In this document: piece after piece, positions 17,770-26,771 of the stretch
Layout of the letters: each line of letters starts with the position of its first letter
Numbering within the stretch: the stretch's first letter is position 1
DNA from: DATFVA01 sp963771705
GTDB taxonomy: Bacteria > Bacteroidota > Ignavibacteria > Ignavibacteriales > Ignavibacteriaceae
DNA length: 64,000 nucleotides
Reading direction: 5' to 3'
NCBI GenBank assembly: GCA_963771705.1
Contig: CAVYUP010000013.1
Location: 175,903 to 239,902, forward strand
Translations under genes and position numbers: made by a program
Notes under the pieces: generated by a model
Told to the model about the DNA's origin: nothing
What the model saw: the letters and a program-made list of their open reading frames with translations, nothing else
Database searches by the model: none

Positions 17770-19126
17770 ATTTACCTATACAAAATTTGGTAAAAATATT
17801 GTTCAAAATATCATCAGAAGTCACTATTCCAATGATTTCTCCAAGATCATCAGCGGCCTGGTGGAGGTCTACAGCAATAAACTCGCCGCTCATTCTACCA
17901 GAAATGGAGTCCTCAGCCTTCTCCAGGCTTTCTTTAGCTCTTCTCAAACAATCATAATGCCGGGAATTAGAAACAACAGCACTTTTCTCACTATATGAAG
18001 ATGAGCCGAGGGTTTTTTCCTTCATAGCCCGGAAAAGATCCGGTACTCCTTCACCAGTAATTGCAGAAACCTTTACGTCATAGCTTTCAGGAGAATCATT
18101 TTTCAAATCAATCTTGTTCAGAACAGTAAGAACCTTTGCGGGATCCGTTAAAGAATTTATTTCCTTTAGAAGATCCTGAGATGCCGGCTGTTCCACGTCG
18201 CTGATCAACAAAACCAGGTCCGCATCCTTTACAGCCTGACGGCTCCTAAGCACGCCTTCTTTCTCTATTACATCCTCCGAGATCCTTATCCCGGCCGTAT
18301 CATACAATCTAAAAAGAATTCCGTCAATTGAAACGTCCTCACGTATAATATCACGGGTAGTTCCGGGAATATGACTGACAATAGCCCGGGATTCCTTAAG
18401 GATATAGTTAAGCAGGGAAGACTTACCTACATTAGGTTTCCCTACCAGCGCAACGTTTACGCCCTCCTTAATTACTTTTCCAAAGGAATAGCTTTTAAGC
18501 AGGGTGTCTATTTCAGATTTAATTTTTTGGATCCTGGTACTTAATTGATCCAGATTTATAAATTCAACATCTTCCTCCGCGAAATCCAGCTCCAGTTCTA
18601 CAAAAGAGGAAGCATTTATAAGTGAACTCCTTATCTCATCCACCTTCTTTGAAAGAAGTCCATCCAGCTGATTCCTTGCACCGCGCAGCGAAGCGCTGGT
18701 ACGGGAGGAAATTACATCCGCAACGGCTTCAGCCTGTGCGAGGTCTATCCTGTTATTTAAGTAAGCTCTTTTAGTAAACTCACCAGGGTCTGCCAGGCGC
18801 GTGCCGTTTTGAAGCAGCAGTTCTACGATCTGTCTGCTTATTAAGGGATTACCGTGTGTACTTATTTCAACCGAATCCTCTCCGGTATACGAATGAGGAT
18901 TCCGGAAGACGGATATAAGCACATCATCGACAACCGAACCATTTTGATCTTTAATCTCGCCATAGTGAATAGTATGAGATCCGGAATCGGCTAACTTAGA
19001 TTTTCCTTTGAAGATTCTATCGGCTGCTGCAAGAGAGTCGGGCCCGCTGACGCGGATAACAGAGATCGCCCCGGCCCCCGAAGGAGTAGCAATCGCTGTG
19101 ATAGTGTCTTCGGTAAACTTTTTCAT
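17768..19126 (-). CDS. mnmE: tRNA uridine-5-carboxymethylaminomethyl modification GTPase MnmE (TrmE)
   Basis: 452 residues from the ATG at 19126. The reading frame is open 10 codons further upstream, but 'MKKFTEDTITAIATPSG' is the conserved family start. The N-terminal tetrahydrofolate-binding domain includes 'GAISVIRVSG' and 'DPGEFTKRAYLNNRIDLAQA'. The G domain is inserted in a helical domain: G1 'GKPNVGKSS' near residue 229, then 'DTAGIR' and 'NKID'. The C-terminal FCIGK keeps the conserved Cys. It acts with MnmG on U34. It is the first gene of the mnmE-mnmG-rsmG-murQ(-mfd) series and has a good promoter at 19154-19184. Confidence 0.97.
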   Translation of the reverse strand: MKKFTEDTITAIATPSGAGAISVIRVSGPDSLAAADRIFKGKSKLADSGSHTIHYGEIKDQNGSVVDDVLISVFRNPHSYTGEDSVEISTHGNPLISRQIVELLLQNGTRLADPGEFTKRAYLNNRIDLAQAEAVADVISSRTSASLRGARNQLDGLLSKKVDEIRSSLINASSFVELELDFAEEDVEFINLDQLSTRIQKIKSEIDTLLKSYSFGKVIKEGVNVALVGKPNVGKSSLLNYILKESRAIVSHIPGTTRDIIREDVSIDGILFRLYDTAGIRISEDVIEKEGVLRSRQAVKDADLVLLISDVEQPASQDLLKEINSLTDPAKVLTVLNKIDLKNDSPESYDVKVSAITGEGVPDLFRAMKEKTLGSSSYSEKSAVVSNSRHYDCLRRAKESLEKAEDSISGRMSGEFIAVDLHQAADDLGEIIGIVTSDDILNNIFTKFCIGK

Positions 19127-19153
19127 TTGATTTAATTCGCAGAAACGAGTCTG

Positions 19154-19184
19154 CAAAATTATGGAAATAATTGCGGATTAACAA
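19154..19184 (-). promoter_or_regulatory. candidate promoter of mnmE (TTG-N20-TAATTTTG)
   Basis: On the minus strand TTG, 20 nt, TAATTTTG fits the Bacteroidota -33/-7 pattern and predicts a start about 20 nt before the mnmE ATG. The same two boxes and the same spacing precede the heme operon (33377-33407). Confidence 0.5.
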
Positions 19185-19245
19185 TCCAAAGAAATGACTC
19201 TTTACCTGCGTTTTCGACTAAGATTAAATATACTCTATAAAGTAT

Positions 19246-19322
19246 CTGAATACGTTCTGAATACGTTCTGAATACGTTCTGAATACGTTCTGAAAACGTT
19301 CTGAATACGTTGTGAATACGTT
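19246..19322 (+). repeat. seven perfect-length 11-bp tandem repeats, CTGAATACGTT
   Basis: Seven consecutive 11-bp units with no spacer. The first four and the sixth are CTGAATACGTT, the fifth is CTGAAAACGTT, and the last is GTGAATACGTT. The array is preceded by AAAGTAT. An 11-bp unit is about one helical turn, so all copies face the same side of the DNA. A related array lies at 56674-56739 in the opposite orientation. Confidence 0.95.
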
Positions 19323-19458
19323 AAAAAAGCCCTTAAGGAACTATATACACCTCTATTTAAAAAATTTGCCAATTGCGGTAGGCAATGAATTCCGCAGGGC
19401 ATATATAAGTTTCACTCTTAAAAGTTTAGCCTCTTTATGCAAGTTTTGTCTTACTGGT

Positions 19459-19521
19459 TGCCATTTTGATAAGAATGACTACCATTTTGTTTATAAAGTC
19501 TGCCATTTTGTCATACCATTG
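19459..19521 (+). promoter_or_regulatory. three direct copies of TRCCATTTTG at exact 21-bp pitch upstream of hsp20
   Basis: TGCCATTTTG at 19459, TACCATTTTG at 19480 and TGCCATTTTG at 19501, each beginning a 21-bp unit. The intervals are exactly two helical turns, the mark of a cooperative binding site. It is 122 bp before the hsp20 ATG. No CIRCE element was found, so this may be the operator of the chaperone cluster; the regulator is unknown. Confidence 0.6.
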
Positions 19522-19642
19522 CGGACAAGTGAAATTTTCGTAATTCATTAGATTACAATAAGTTATGGGAATTTAATAGGTCTGGCATTTAAGTTGTATA
19601 ACCATAAATGTCATTAAAAGAAAAATGAAAGGAGGAAAAAAT

Positions 19643-20107
19643 ATGGCAATCGTAAGATGGAATCCTTCAAAGGATTTATTAAATATCGAACGAGAGTTCA
19701 ACAGGCTGTTCAATTCTTTTAACAGCAGATTTGGTTTTAGTGATTCAGATGAAGATACAGCCGAATATGAAAGTGCTGTATGGGCGCCTCTGACGGATAT
19801 CAGTGAGGACGATGAGGCTTATACATTAAAGCTCGATCTTCCGGGAGTAAAAAAGGAAGACGTGAAAATAAACTATGAGAACGGCCAGCTGACCATAAGC
19901 GGTGAGAGAAAGCAGGAATCTGAGAAGAAGAATTCGAAGTATCACAGGGTTGAAAGAACCTACGGAAAATACTTCAGATCGTTCAATCTTCCTTCAAAGA
20001 TCCAGGAAGACAAGATCGACGCGGAGTTCAAAGATGGTCAGTTAAAGATCAGCGTACCCAAATCTGAAGAAGCAAAACCGAAGCAAATAGAAGTAAAAGT
20101 AAAATAA
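19643..20107 (+). CDS. Hsp20/alpha-crystallin family small heat shock protein
   Basis: 154 residues. The ATG at 19643 is chosen over the in-frame ATG at 19625 because AAAGGAGG lies right before it and 'MAIVRWNPSKDLLNIEREFN' is the usual start. The alpha-crystallin domain spans ~45-150: 'WAPLTDISEDDEAYTLKLDL', 'PGVKKEDVKINYENGQLTIS', and 'FRSFNLPSKI...DAEFKDGQLKISVPK'. It is an ATP-independent holdase. A strong terminator follows at 20152-20188, so it is probably its own transcript, possibly with read-through to dnaJ. Confidence 0.95.
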   Translation: MAIVRWNPSKDLLNIEREFNRLFNSFNSRFGFSDSDEDTAEYESAVWAPLTDISEDDEAYTLKLDLPGVKKEDVKINYENGQLTISGERKQESEKKNSKYHRVERTYGKYFRSFNLPSKIQEDKIDAEFKDGQLKISVPKSEEAKPKQIEVKVK

Positions 20108-20151
20108 GCTTAACTGAAATTCAGGAAGCCGGAATTATATGATTGCTGTAA

Positions 20152-20188
20152 GGGCAGCTGAAAGTATTTTCGGCTGTCCTTTTTGTTT
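20152..20188 (+). terminator. rho-independent terminator after hsp20
   Basis: A 12-bp stem (GGGCAGCTGAAA paired with TTTCGGCTGTCC, two G-U pairs) with a 4-nt loop, followed by TTTTTGTTT. Confidence 0.85.
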
Positions 20189-20243
20189 AGTATCAGAGAG
20201 ACAATGTCCTGTTCTGATTATATTTTGAATACAGGAATACAAA

Positions 20244-21191
20244 ATGGAATTTAAAGATTATTACAAGTTATTAGGTGTTGAGAAGGACGCCACCCAGGAA
20301 GAAATAAAGAAGGCTTACAGGAAGCTTGCTCTTAAATATCATCCTGACAGGAATCCCGACAACAAGGAAGCTGAAGAGAAATTCAAGGAGATAACTGAAG
20401 CGAACGAAGTACTCAGTAATCCTGAAAAGCGTAAAAAATACGATCAGCTTGGAGCCAACTGGAAATACTATCAGCAGCCAGGTGCCGGGGGTCCAGGTAT
20501 GGAAGACTTCTTCAGTCAGTTCGGAGGCCGTGGGGGCGGCGGCAGGACCACATATCAATACTCAGGCGACCTTGGCGATATGTTTGGAAACATAGGCGGC
20601 TTCTCAGATTTCTTTGAAAGTTTCTTTGGGGGGAGAGGAACAGCCGGAAGGAGCGGTGGTTTTACAAACGCAAGGAAGGGACAGGATTATGAAGCCAATC
20701 TTAACCTGACACTTGAAGAGGTATTCAACGGTGTGGAGAGGCAGATCAGCGTTGACGGGAAGAAACTGAAGGTAAAGATACAGCCGGGCACAAGAGACGA
20801 CACCAAGCTGCGGCTGCGCGGTATGGGTGCCGCAGGAAGTAACGGCGGTGAAAAAGGCGACCTTTACCTGAACATCCATGTGCTTGATCATCCTTTTTAC
20901 GAGGTGAAGGGAGATGATCTTTTTTACAATCTTGATGTGGATCTGTATACATCCATACTTGGAGGGAACGTACAGATACAGACGCTTGACCACAAAACAT
21001 TAAGCATCGTCATTCCCCCTGAAACAGACAATGGAAAGCTGTTAAAGCTCCGCGGACAGGGAATGATGAACAAAGAAAACCAAAGCAAGCGCGGAGATCT
21101 TTATGTGAGGGTAATTGTTCAGATACCCAAAAAGCTGTCGAAAGAAGAAAAAGAATTATTCAGAAAATTATCCCAGTTAAGAAAGGACTAA
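20244..21191 (+). CDS. DnaJ/CbpA-type co-chaperone lacking the zinc-finger domain
   Basis: 315 residues. The J domain is N-terminal ('DYYKLLGVEKDATQEEIKKA', with the HPD tripeptide in 'LKYHPDRNPDN'). A Gly/Phe-rich region follows (~75-140), then directly the substrate-binding C-terminal domains ('GQDYEANLNLTLEEVFNGVE', 'LYLNIHVLDHPFYEVKGDDL'). The CxxCxGxG zinc repeats of type I DnaJ are missing, so it is a type II (CbpA-like) J protein working with DnaK, which is not in this window. The htpG start is 11 bp after its stop. Confidence 0.92.
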   Translation: MEFKDYYKLLGVEKDATQEEIKKAYRKLALKYHPDRNPDNKEAEEKFKEITEANEVLSNPEKRKKYDQLGANWKYYQQPGAGGPGMEDFFSQFGGRGGGGRTTYQYSGDLGDMFGNIGGFSDFFESFFGGRGTAGRSGGFTNARKGQDYEANLNLTLEEVFNGVERQISVDGKKLKVKIQPGTRDDTKLRLRGMGAAGSNGGEKGDLYLNIHVLDHPFYEVKGDDLFYNLDVDLYTSILGGNVQIQTLDHKTLSIVIPPETDNGKLLKLRGQGMMNKENQSKRGDLYVRVIVQIPKKLSKEEKELFRKLSQLRKD

Positions 21192-21202
21192 AGGAGTAAA
21201 GA

Positions 21203-23113
21203 ATGAGTAAAACTTCAACATCCAACAAATATGAATTCAAGGCTGAAGTAAAGCAGCTTCTCGATATTCTTGTGCACTCACTCTATACAAGCAGAGAAAT
21301 ATTTTTACGTGAATTGATATCGAATGCTTCGGACGCGCTTGATAAACTAAGGTTTGAATCGACCAAAGGTTCCGAAATAGAGGATAAGGATCTTCCGCTT
21401 GAGATCCATGTGAATTTTAATGAAAAGAAAAAGCTTATTACTGTTTCGGATACCGGAATAGGAATGACAAAAGATGAGCTTATAAAAAACATAGGGACGA
21501 TAGCTAAATCAGGCTCATCAGAATTTATAAAGCAGCTGCAGGAAAATAAATCTGAAGCAAATAATATTATCGGAAAATTCGGTGTTGGATTTTACTCGGT
21601 TTTTATGGTAGCCGAGGAGGTTGTAATAAAAACCAAATCATACAGGAAAAATACAAAAGCGGTGGAATGGAAATCGAACGGACTTGGCGATTACGAGATA
21701 ATAGAGCCGGATGAAAAGCTTAAAAGAGGAACGACAATAGAAATCCACCTTAAAGATGACGCGAAAGATTTTGCTGAGAAGTACCGGCTTGAAACCGTGA
21801 TTAAGAAACACTCGAATTTTGTGAACTTCCCGATCTACCTTGAGAAGGAAAAAATTAATACAGTATCGGCTATATGGCGTGAACCCAAAAGCAGTGTTAA
21901 AAAAGAACAATACACCGAGTTCTACAAGTTTCTGACGCATGATCCGGATGAACCGATGGACGTGATTCATAATTCGGTGGATGCACCGATACAGTTCCAC
22001 AGCCTGCTCTTCATCCCGAAAAAGAATTTCGATCTTTTTGGTTTCGGCAGGGAGGACTATGGGCTGGATCTTTATGTTAGAAGAGTTTTGATACAGCATG
22101 AGAACAAGGACCTTCTGCCGGAGTATCTTCGCTTTGTTAAGGGCGTGGTTGAATCGGAGGATCTTCCCCTGAATATATCCCGAGAAACCCTGCAGGAAAA
22201 TATCGTCTTCACCAAGATCTCAAATACTATCACCAGCCAGGTTCTGTCGTTTCTGATGAAAAAAGCAAAGGATAAGCCCGAAGAATACGTCGAGTTCTGG
22301 AAAGAGCATGGAAAGTATCTGAAGCTTGGATACGGCGATTTTACGAATATGGACAAGATAAAGGAGCTTTTAAGGTTCAACTCATCGCATAACGAGGACG
22401 ATAAAGGACTGACCTCACTGGAGGAATACGTATCACGATTTAAGGAAGGTCAGAAGGAAATCTACTACGCGCTGGGATCGGGCAGACAGGCAATCGATCA
22501 GGATCCTCATCTTGAGATCTTTAAGAACAAAGAGCTTGAGGTACTTTACCTTTATGATCCGGTAGATGAATTTGTGCTTTCATCGCTCAGGAAATACAAG
22601 GACTATGAATTTAAGCCAGTAGATTCGGTTGACTTAAAGAATCTAGAATCGTTCAAGGAGACTGAGGAGAAAAAGGAGAAACCGGAAGAGTTAAACAAGG
22701 AGGATCAGCTGCATTTCGACAGCCTGCTTTCGAGGATCAAAGAGATACTTGGAGACAGAGTAACAGAAGTAAGGAAATCGGACAGACTGAGCGGAAGTCC
22801 CGCAATCCTTGTAAATCCCGATGATTCAATGTCATCTTCGATGCAGAAGATGATGAGGATGATGAACAAGGATATGGCGGCCGCTAAAAAAGTATTTGAG
22901 ATAAACAGAGACCACAAGCTAATAAGGAATTTGCTGAAAGTATTTAAGGCAGACCGTAACGATGAATATATAAACAATGTTGTTGAGGAATTATTTGAGT
23001 CGGCCCTTCTGCTTGAAGGAGACCTGACGGATCCTCATAATTTAGTAAAGAAAATAAACCAGATGCTTGAACAGTCGAGCGACTGGTACACAGAAGTTAA
23101 AAAGATAAACTGA
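21203..23113 (+). CDS. htpG: molecular chaperone HtpG (Hsp90)
   Basis: 636 residues, the normal bacterial length. GHKL ATPase motifs are 'REIFLRELISNASDALDKLR', 'VSDTGIGMTKDEL' and 'IIGKFGVGFYSVFMVAE'. The middle domain has 'LFIPKKNFDLFGF' and 'GVVESEDLPLNISRETLQEN'. The C-terminal dimerisation domain includes 'NRDHKLIRNLLKVF'. It starts 11 bp after the dnaJ stop and is probably co-transcribed with it. Confidence 0.97.
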   Translation: MSKTSTSNKYEFKAEVKQLLDILVHSLYTSREIFLRELISNASDALDKLRFESTKGSEIEDKDLPLEIHVNFNEKKKLITVSDTGIGMTKDELIKNIGTIAKSGSSEFIKQLQENKSEANNIIGKFGVGFYSVFMVAEEVVIKTKSYRKNTKAVEWKSNGLGDYEIIEPDEKLKRGTTIEIHLKDDAKDFAEKYRLETVIKKHSNFVNFPIYLEKEKINTVSAIWREPKSSVKKEQYTEFYKFLTHDPDEPMDVIHNSVDAPIQFHSLLFIPKKNFDLFGFGREDYGLDLYVRRVLIQHENKDLLPEYLRFVKGVVESEDLPLNISRETLQENIVFTKISNTITSQVLSFLMKKAKDKPEEYVEFWKEHGKYLKLGYGDFTNMDKIKELLRFNSSHNEDDKGLTSLEEYVSRFKEGQKEIYYALGSGRQAIDQDPHLEIFKNKELEVLYLYDPVDEFVLSSLRKYKDYEFKPVDSVDLKNLESFKETEEKKEKPEELNKEDQLHFDSLLSRIKEILGDRVTEVRKSDRLSGSPAILVNPDDSMSSSMQKMMRMMNKDMAAAKKVFEINRDHKLIRNLLKVFKADRNDEYINNVVEELFESALLLEGDLTDPHNLVKKINQMLEQSSDWYTEVKKIN

Positions 23114-23230
23114 TGCACGTTATTTCGTATCAGGTTCCGAAATGGAATCTGGAATGACACGGGTTAGTTAGGTTCGGAAAGACGCTTAGTCCGGTCCGGA
23201 ATGACAATGCAACGCAAAGGAAAAGATAAT

Positions 23231-25867
23231 ATGCCGTTTAATTTTAATAAACTAACAGTAAAGGCGCAGGAGATAGTTCAGACGGCGATTGAGATAGCCC
23301 AGAACTACAACAACCAGATACTCGAACCCGAGCATCTTCTGGCTGCGGTAATTCAGGAGAAGGGAAGCATTGCCGATTCGATCCTTCACAAGACAGGAGG
23401 AAATGTAAGTGCCATACGGCTGAAAGTTAATGAGCTGCTTGAAAAGCTGCCCAAAGTTTCAGGAGCCGGAATCGGGAATCAGCAGATGTCGACCCAGACA
23501 GGGAAGTTATTTGACGCGGCTGCCGAAGAGGCCCGCAATCTAAAAGATGAATTCATATCCACCGAACATCTTTTACTTGCATTATCCGGGACCGACAACA
23601 AATCGGGGCAGCTTTTAAGAGACAACGGGATCTCACATGATACGATACTTGAGGCTTTAAAGGATGTGCGAGGATCGCAGAGAGTAACCTCGCAGAATCC
23701 CGAGGAAACCTATCAGTCGCTGAAGAAATACGGACGCGACCTGAATGATCTGGTTAAAGAAGGAAAACTTGATCCTGTAATAGGCAGGGATGAAGAAATC
23801 AGGAGAGTGCTGCAGGTTCTTTCGAGAAGGACAAAGAACAATCCTGTGCTTATAGGTGAACCGGGAGTAGGTAAAACAGCTATCGCGGAAGGTATTGCGC
23901 ATAGAATTGTAGCCGGAGATGTGCCGGAGAACCTGAAGACGAAAAGAATTGTAGCGCTTGATATGGGAGCCCTGGTAGCCGGGACCCAGTTCCGGGGACA
24001 ATTTGAGGAGCGGCTAAAGGCAGTAATTAAGGAAGTGCAGGAATCCAACGGAGAGATAATACTATTTATTGATGAACTTCATACCCTTGTTGGCGCCGGC
24101 GCGGTATCGGGATCGATGGATGCGGCGAACATTCTGAAGCCCGCACTTGCAAGAGGAGAATTACATGCGATAGGCGCTACCACTCTTGATGAGTATAAAA
24201 AACATATTGAGAAAGACGCGGCGCTGGAAAGAAGGTTTCAGCCGGTGCTTGTAAGTGAGCCTTCTGTGGAAGACACGATATCAATTTTGCGGGGACTAAG
24301 AGAAAGGTACGAAGTACATCATGGTGTCCGTATTACGGATGCCGCGATAGTAGCGGCCGCCCAGCTTTCTCACAGGTACATTGCAGACAGGTTCCTGCCG
24401 GACAAAGCAATTGATCTTGTAGATGAAGCCGCCTCGAAGCTGCGCATTGAGATTGATTCGATGCCGGAAGAACTTGATAGTCTGCAGCGAAAAATCAAGC
24501 AGCTCGAAATAGAGCGTGAAGCCTTAAAAAGAGAGAAAGATGAGGCTTCAGCAAAAAGACTGGAAGAACTGAAAAAAGAATTGAGTGATCTTGAAGAGGA
24601 CAGAAATACACTTAAGCTGCACTGGGATCTTGAGAAAGAAAAGATTCAGCAGATACGCGGAATGAAGAGTGAGATTGATAACGCGAAGACACTTGCCGAG
24701 CGCTATGAGCGCGAGGGGGATCTGGGTAAAGTTGCAGAACTCAGGTACGGCAAAATTGCTACCCTTGAAAAACAATTGAAAGAAGAAACCCAGCAGCTTA
24801 CCGCGGTACAGAAAGATAAGAAGATGCTGAAGGAAGAAGTAGATGCCGAGGATATAGCGGAAGTTGTTTCCAAATGGACCAGCATACCTATAAGCAGAAT
24901 GCTTGAGAGTGAGAGAAGCAAACTGATACGGCTTGAAGATGAACTGCACAGGCGTGTAATAGGACAGGATGAAGCCGTTACCGCTGTAGCCAACGCAATA
25001 AGGAGATCAAGAACAGGACTGCAGGACGTTAACCGTCCACTCGGTTCATTTATCTTTCTTGGCACAACCGGTGTGGGCAAGACTGAGCTGGCGCGTGCGC
25101 TTGCAGAATTCCTATTTGATGACGAGCATGCGATGATCAGAATAGATATGTCGGAGTATATGGAGAAATTCTCCGTATCAAGACTTATAGGCGCCCCTCC
25201 GGGATATGTTGGTTACGAAGAAGGCGGTCAGCTTACAGAAGCGGTAAGGCGGAGACCATATTCAGTAGTTCTTCTGGATGAAATAGAAAAAGCTCACCCG
25301 GATGTATTTAATATACTTCTACAGGTGCTGGATGATGGAAGACTTACCGACAACCAGGGAAGGACCGTTAATTTTAAGAATACGATAATAATAATGACAT
25401 CCAACCTGGGATCGCAGGTTATCCGTGAGAAACTGGAAAATGTTAGAGACGATGAGATAGAGAACGCGATGGGAGAACTAAGAGGAGAGATGATAGAACT
25501 GCTGCGCAGAACCATAAGGCCTGAATTCCTTAACAGGATTGACGAGGTAGTACTCTTCAAGCCATTGACACAGTTGGAGATAAGGGAAATCGTTGATATC
25601 CAGATAAGGAACGTTCAGAAAATGCTTGATCAGAAAGAGATAACAATAAATGTTAACGATGAAGCAAAAGACTGGCTGGCGAAGCTTGGTTACGATGTTA
25701 CCTTCGGAGCAAGGCCTCTGAAACGGACAATACAGAAATACCTTGTTAACCCTTTGTCGCAGGAACTCCTTATGGATAAATTCAAAGATGGAGATACTAT
25801 TAACATTTCTGTTGCAGACAGCGGGAAACTTCTATTTACAAAAGAAGAAGTTCATGCCCGTACCTGA
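23231..25867 (+). CDS. clpB: ATP-dependent disaggregase ClpB
   Basis: 878 residues from the ATG at 23231. The frame opens 10 codons earlier, but 'MPFNFNKLTVKAQEIVQTAI' is the conserved start. It has two Clp-N repeats, then AAA+ module 1 with Walker A 'GEPGVGKTA' near residue 210 and the 'GAGAVSGSMDAANILKPALA' pore region. A ClpB/Hsp104 middle coiled coil (~400-530) is followed by AAA+ module 2 with Walker A 'GTTGVGKTE' near 613. It works with DnaK/DnaJ to dissolve aggregates. The 117-bp gap after htpG has no clear promoter or terminator. Confidence 0.97.
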   Translation: MPFNFNKLTVKAQEIVQTAIEIAQNYNNQILEPEHLLAAVIQEKGSIADSILHKTGGNVSAIRLKVNELLEKLPKVSGAGIGNQQMSTQTGKLFDAAAEEARNLKDEFISTEHLLLALSGTDNKSGQLLRDNGISHDTILEALKDVRGSQRVTSQNPEETYQSLKKYGRDLNDLVKEGKLDPVIGRDEEIRRVLQVLSRRTKNNPVLIGEPGVGKTAIAEGIAHRIVAGDVPENLKTKRIVALDMGALVAGTQFRGQFEERLKAVIKEVQESNGEIILFIDELHTLVGAGAVSGSMDAANILKPALARGELHAIGATTLDEYKKHIEKDAALERRFQPVLVSEPSVEDTISILRGLRERYEVHHGVRITDAAIVAAAQLSHRYIADRFLPDKAIDLVDEAASKLRIEIDSMPEELDSLQRKIKQLEIEREALKREKDEASAKRLEELKKELSDLEEDRNTLKLHWDLEKEKIQQIRGMKSEIDNAKTLAERYEREGDLGKVAELRYGKIATLEKQLKEETQQLTAVQKDKKMLKEEVDAEDIAEVVSKWTSIPISRMLESERSKLIRLEDELHRRVIGQDEAVTAVANAIRRSRTGLQDVNRPLGSFIFLGTTGVGKTELARALAEFLFDDEHAMIRIDMSEYMEKFSVSRLIGAPPGYVGYEEGGQLTEAVRRRPYSVVLLDEIEKAHPDVFNILLQVLDDGRLTDNQGRTVNFKNTIIIMTSNLGSQVIREKLENVRDDEIENAMGELRGEMIELLRRTIRPEFLNRIDEVVLFKPLTQLEIREIVDIQIRNVQKMLDQKEITINVNDEAKDWLAKLGYDVTFGARPLKRTIQKYLVNPLSQELLMDKFKDGDTINISVADSGKLLFTKEEVHART

Positions 25868-25945
25868 TTGATGCTGGCCTGGAAATAACTGACAACCAGA
25901 TTGAGTAGTTTATCAGAAATTAATGTTAAATTTAAGGCTGGTCCG

Positions 25946-25966
25946 GTATAGTTTTTGAAACTATAC
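25946..25966. promoter_or_regulatory. perfect 9-bp inverted repeat between clpB and the HisH-like gene
   Basis: GTATAGTTT, TTG loop, AAACTATAC. No T-run follows on the plus strand, so it is either a weak terminator of clpB or an operator for the next gene, whose ATG is 45 bp on. Confidence 0.4.
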
Positions 25967-26010
25967 TCTGGAAATGGATGTTTAAATTATAATATTAATT
26001 CGATTTATTT

Positions 26011-26595
26011 ATGTTATCATTAATTCAATGTGAAGATTCATCCGTAATTGAACTTTCGAACGTACTGAAGCAGCTGGAGGTACCTTTCCGAATCACCAGT
26101 ACAGAAGCCGATATTTGCAAAAGTGATAAAATAATTCTCTACGGCAGCGGCTCGGCGAAGCAGAACATACGGCAGCTCCATATTCTGAATCTCTTCTCTA
26201 TGTTAAGGATGGTTAAAAATCCTATCCTGGGAATAGGACTTGGAGTAGAGCTGATGTGCGAGCATACGTCAGGGGAAAGTTTATCCTGCCTGGGATTATT
26301 TCCGGTTGATTCTAATAAGATAGAAGACGAAAAGGTGCTAATATCCCATTCGGGATTGAAGAAGGTTGATATCCTCAAACGGGGACGGCTGTTTGAAGGA
26401 ATAGATACGGGCACTGAATTTTATTTTTCCGAGAACTACTATCTTCCTGAAAACCAGTATACCACCTCAATCATAAATAACGGGGGAACGTTCTCCGCTT
26501 CGGTTGAAAGAGAAAATGCCTTCGGAGTACAGTTCCATCCCGAGAAATCAGGAGAGGCAGGACTTTCACTGTTAAAGAATTTCATCAGACTTTAA
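26011..26595 (+). CDS. HisH-like class I glutamine amidotransferase homologue lacking the catalytic cysteine
   Basis: 194 residues, HisH length, and alignable in outline to imidazole glycerol phosphate synthase subunit HisH. The nucleophile elbow, normally G-I-C-L-G, is 'GIGLG' here, with Gly at residue 76 (codon GGA, 26236-26238). The His-Glu pair is kept in 'GVQFHPEKSGEAGL' (His176, Glu178). The oxyanion region 'SHSGLKK' replaces the usual P-H-M-G-W-N. The fold is likely retained, but glutamine hydrolysis should be impossible. No other his gene is nearby. The nearest Cys (residue 83) is too far away to substitute. Confidence 0.75.
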   Translation: MLSLIQCEDSSVIELSNVLKQLEVPFRITSTEADICKSDKIILYGSGSAKQNIRQLHILNLFSMLRMVKNPILGIGLGVELMCEHTSGESLSCLGLFPVDSNKIEDEKVLISHSGLKKVDILKRGRLFEGIDTGTEFYFSENYYLPENQYTTSIINNGGTFSASVERENAFGVQFHPEKSGEAGLSLLKNFIRL

Positions 26596-26771
26596 CTGCG
26601 TTATATCACTTCTTTAGTAAACTTCTATTATTTGTAGCCCTATATTTTTATTTTTCGTATATAATATTTATCCTTTTGAACGATTTCTAAATATCCCCTG
26701 TTGATTATATGATGATGAGATGACAGGATATCTATAAGTTTGAATCCCGGTAACAAAATAGGAGATGAATA

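Larger units (their letters stand above)
19185..19642. other. long mnmE-hsp20 regulatory region
   Basis: About 460 bp between divergent transcription units. It holds the 11-bp array (19246-19322), AT-rich DNA, the 21-bp-phased motif (19459-19521), and the hsp20 leader with a strong AAAGGAGG ribosome site before the ATG at 19643. A 79-codon open frame crosses the region but covers the repeats and looks like a chance ORF. Confidence 0.7.

Noticed and set aside
19246..19322. Possible CRISPR array
   Set aside because: Units are 11 bp and contiguous with no spacers, and no cas gene is near.
19312..19551. 79-codon plus-strand ORF between mnmE and hsp20
   Set aside because: It overlaps the 11-bp array and the 21-bp-phased motif, has no ribosome site, and its translation is compositionally odd with no family resemblance.
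19127..19642. HrcA/CIRCE element for the chaperone genes
   Set aside because: No TTAGCACTC...GAGTGCTAA-like sequence was found in this interval or before dnaJ.
21638..22099. 153-codon minus-strand ORF
   Set aside because: Antisense shadow of htpG.
23114..23230. Short similar words GGAATGACA before clpB
   Set aside because: Two loose copies only, with no consistent spacing and no palindrome.
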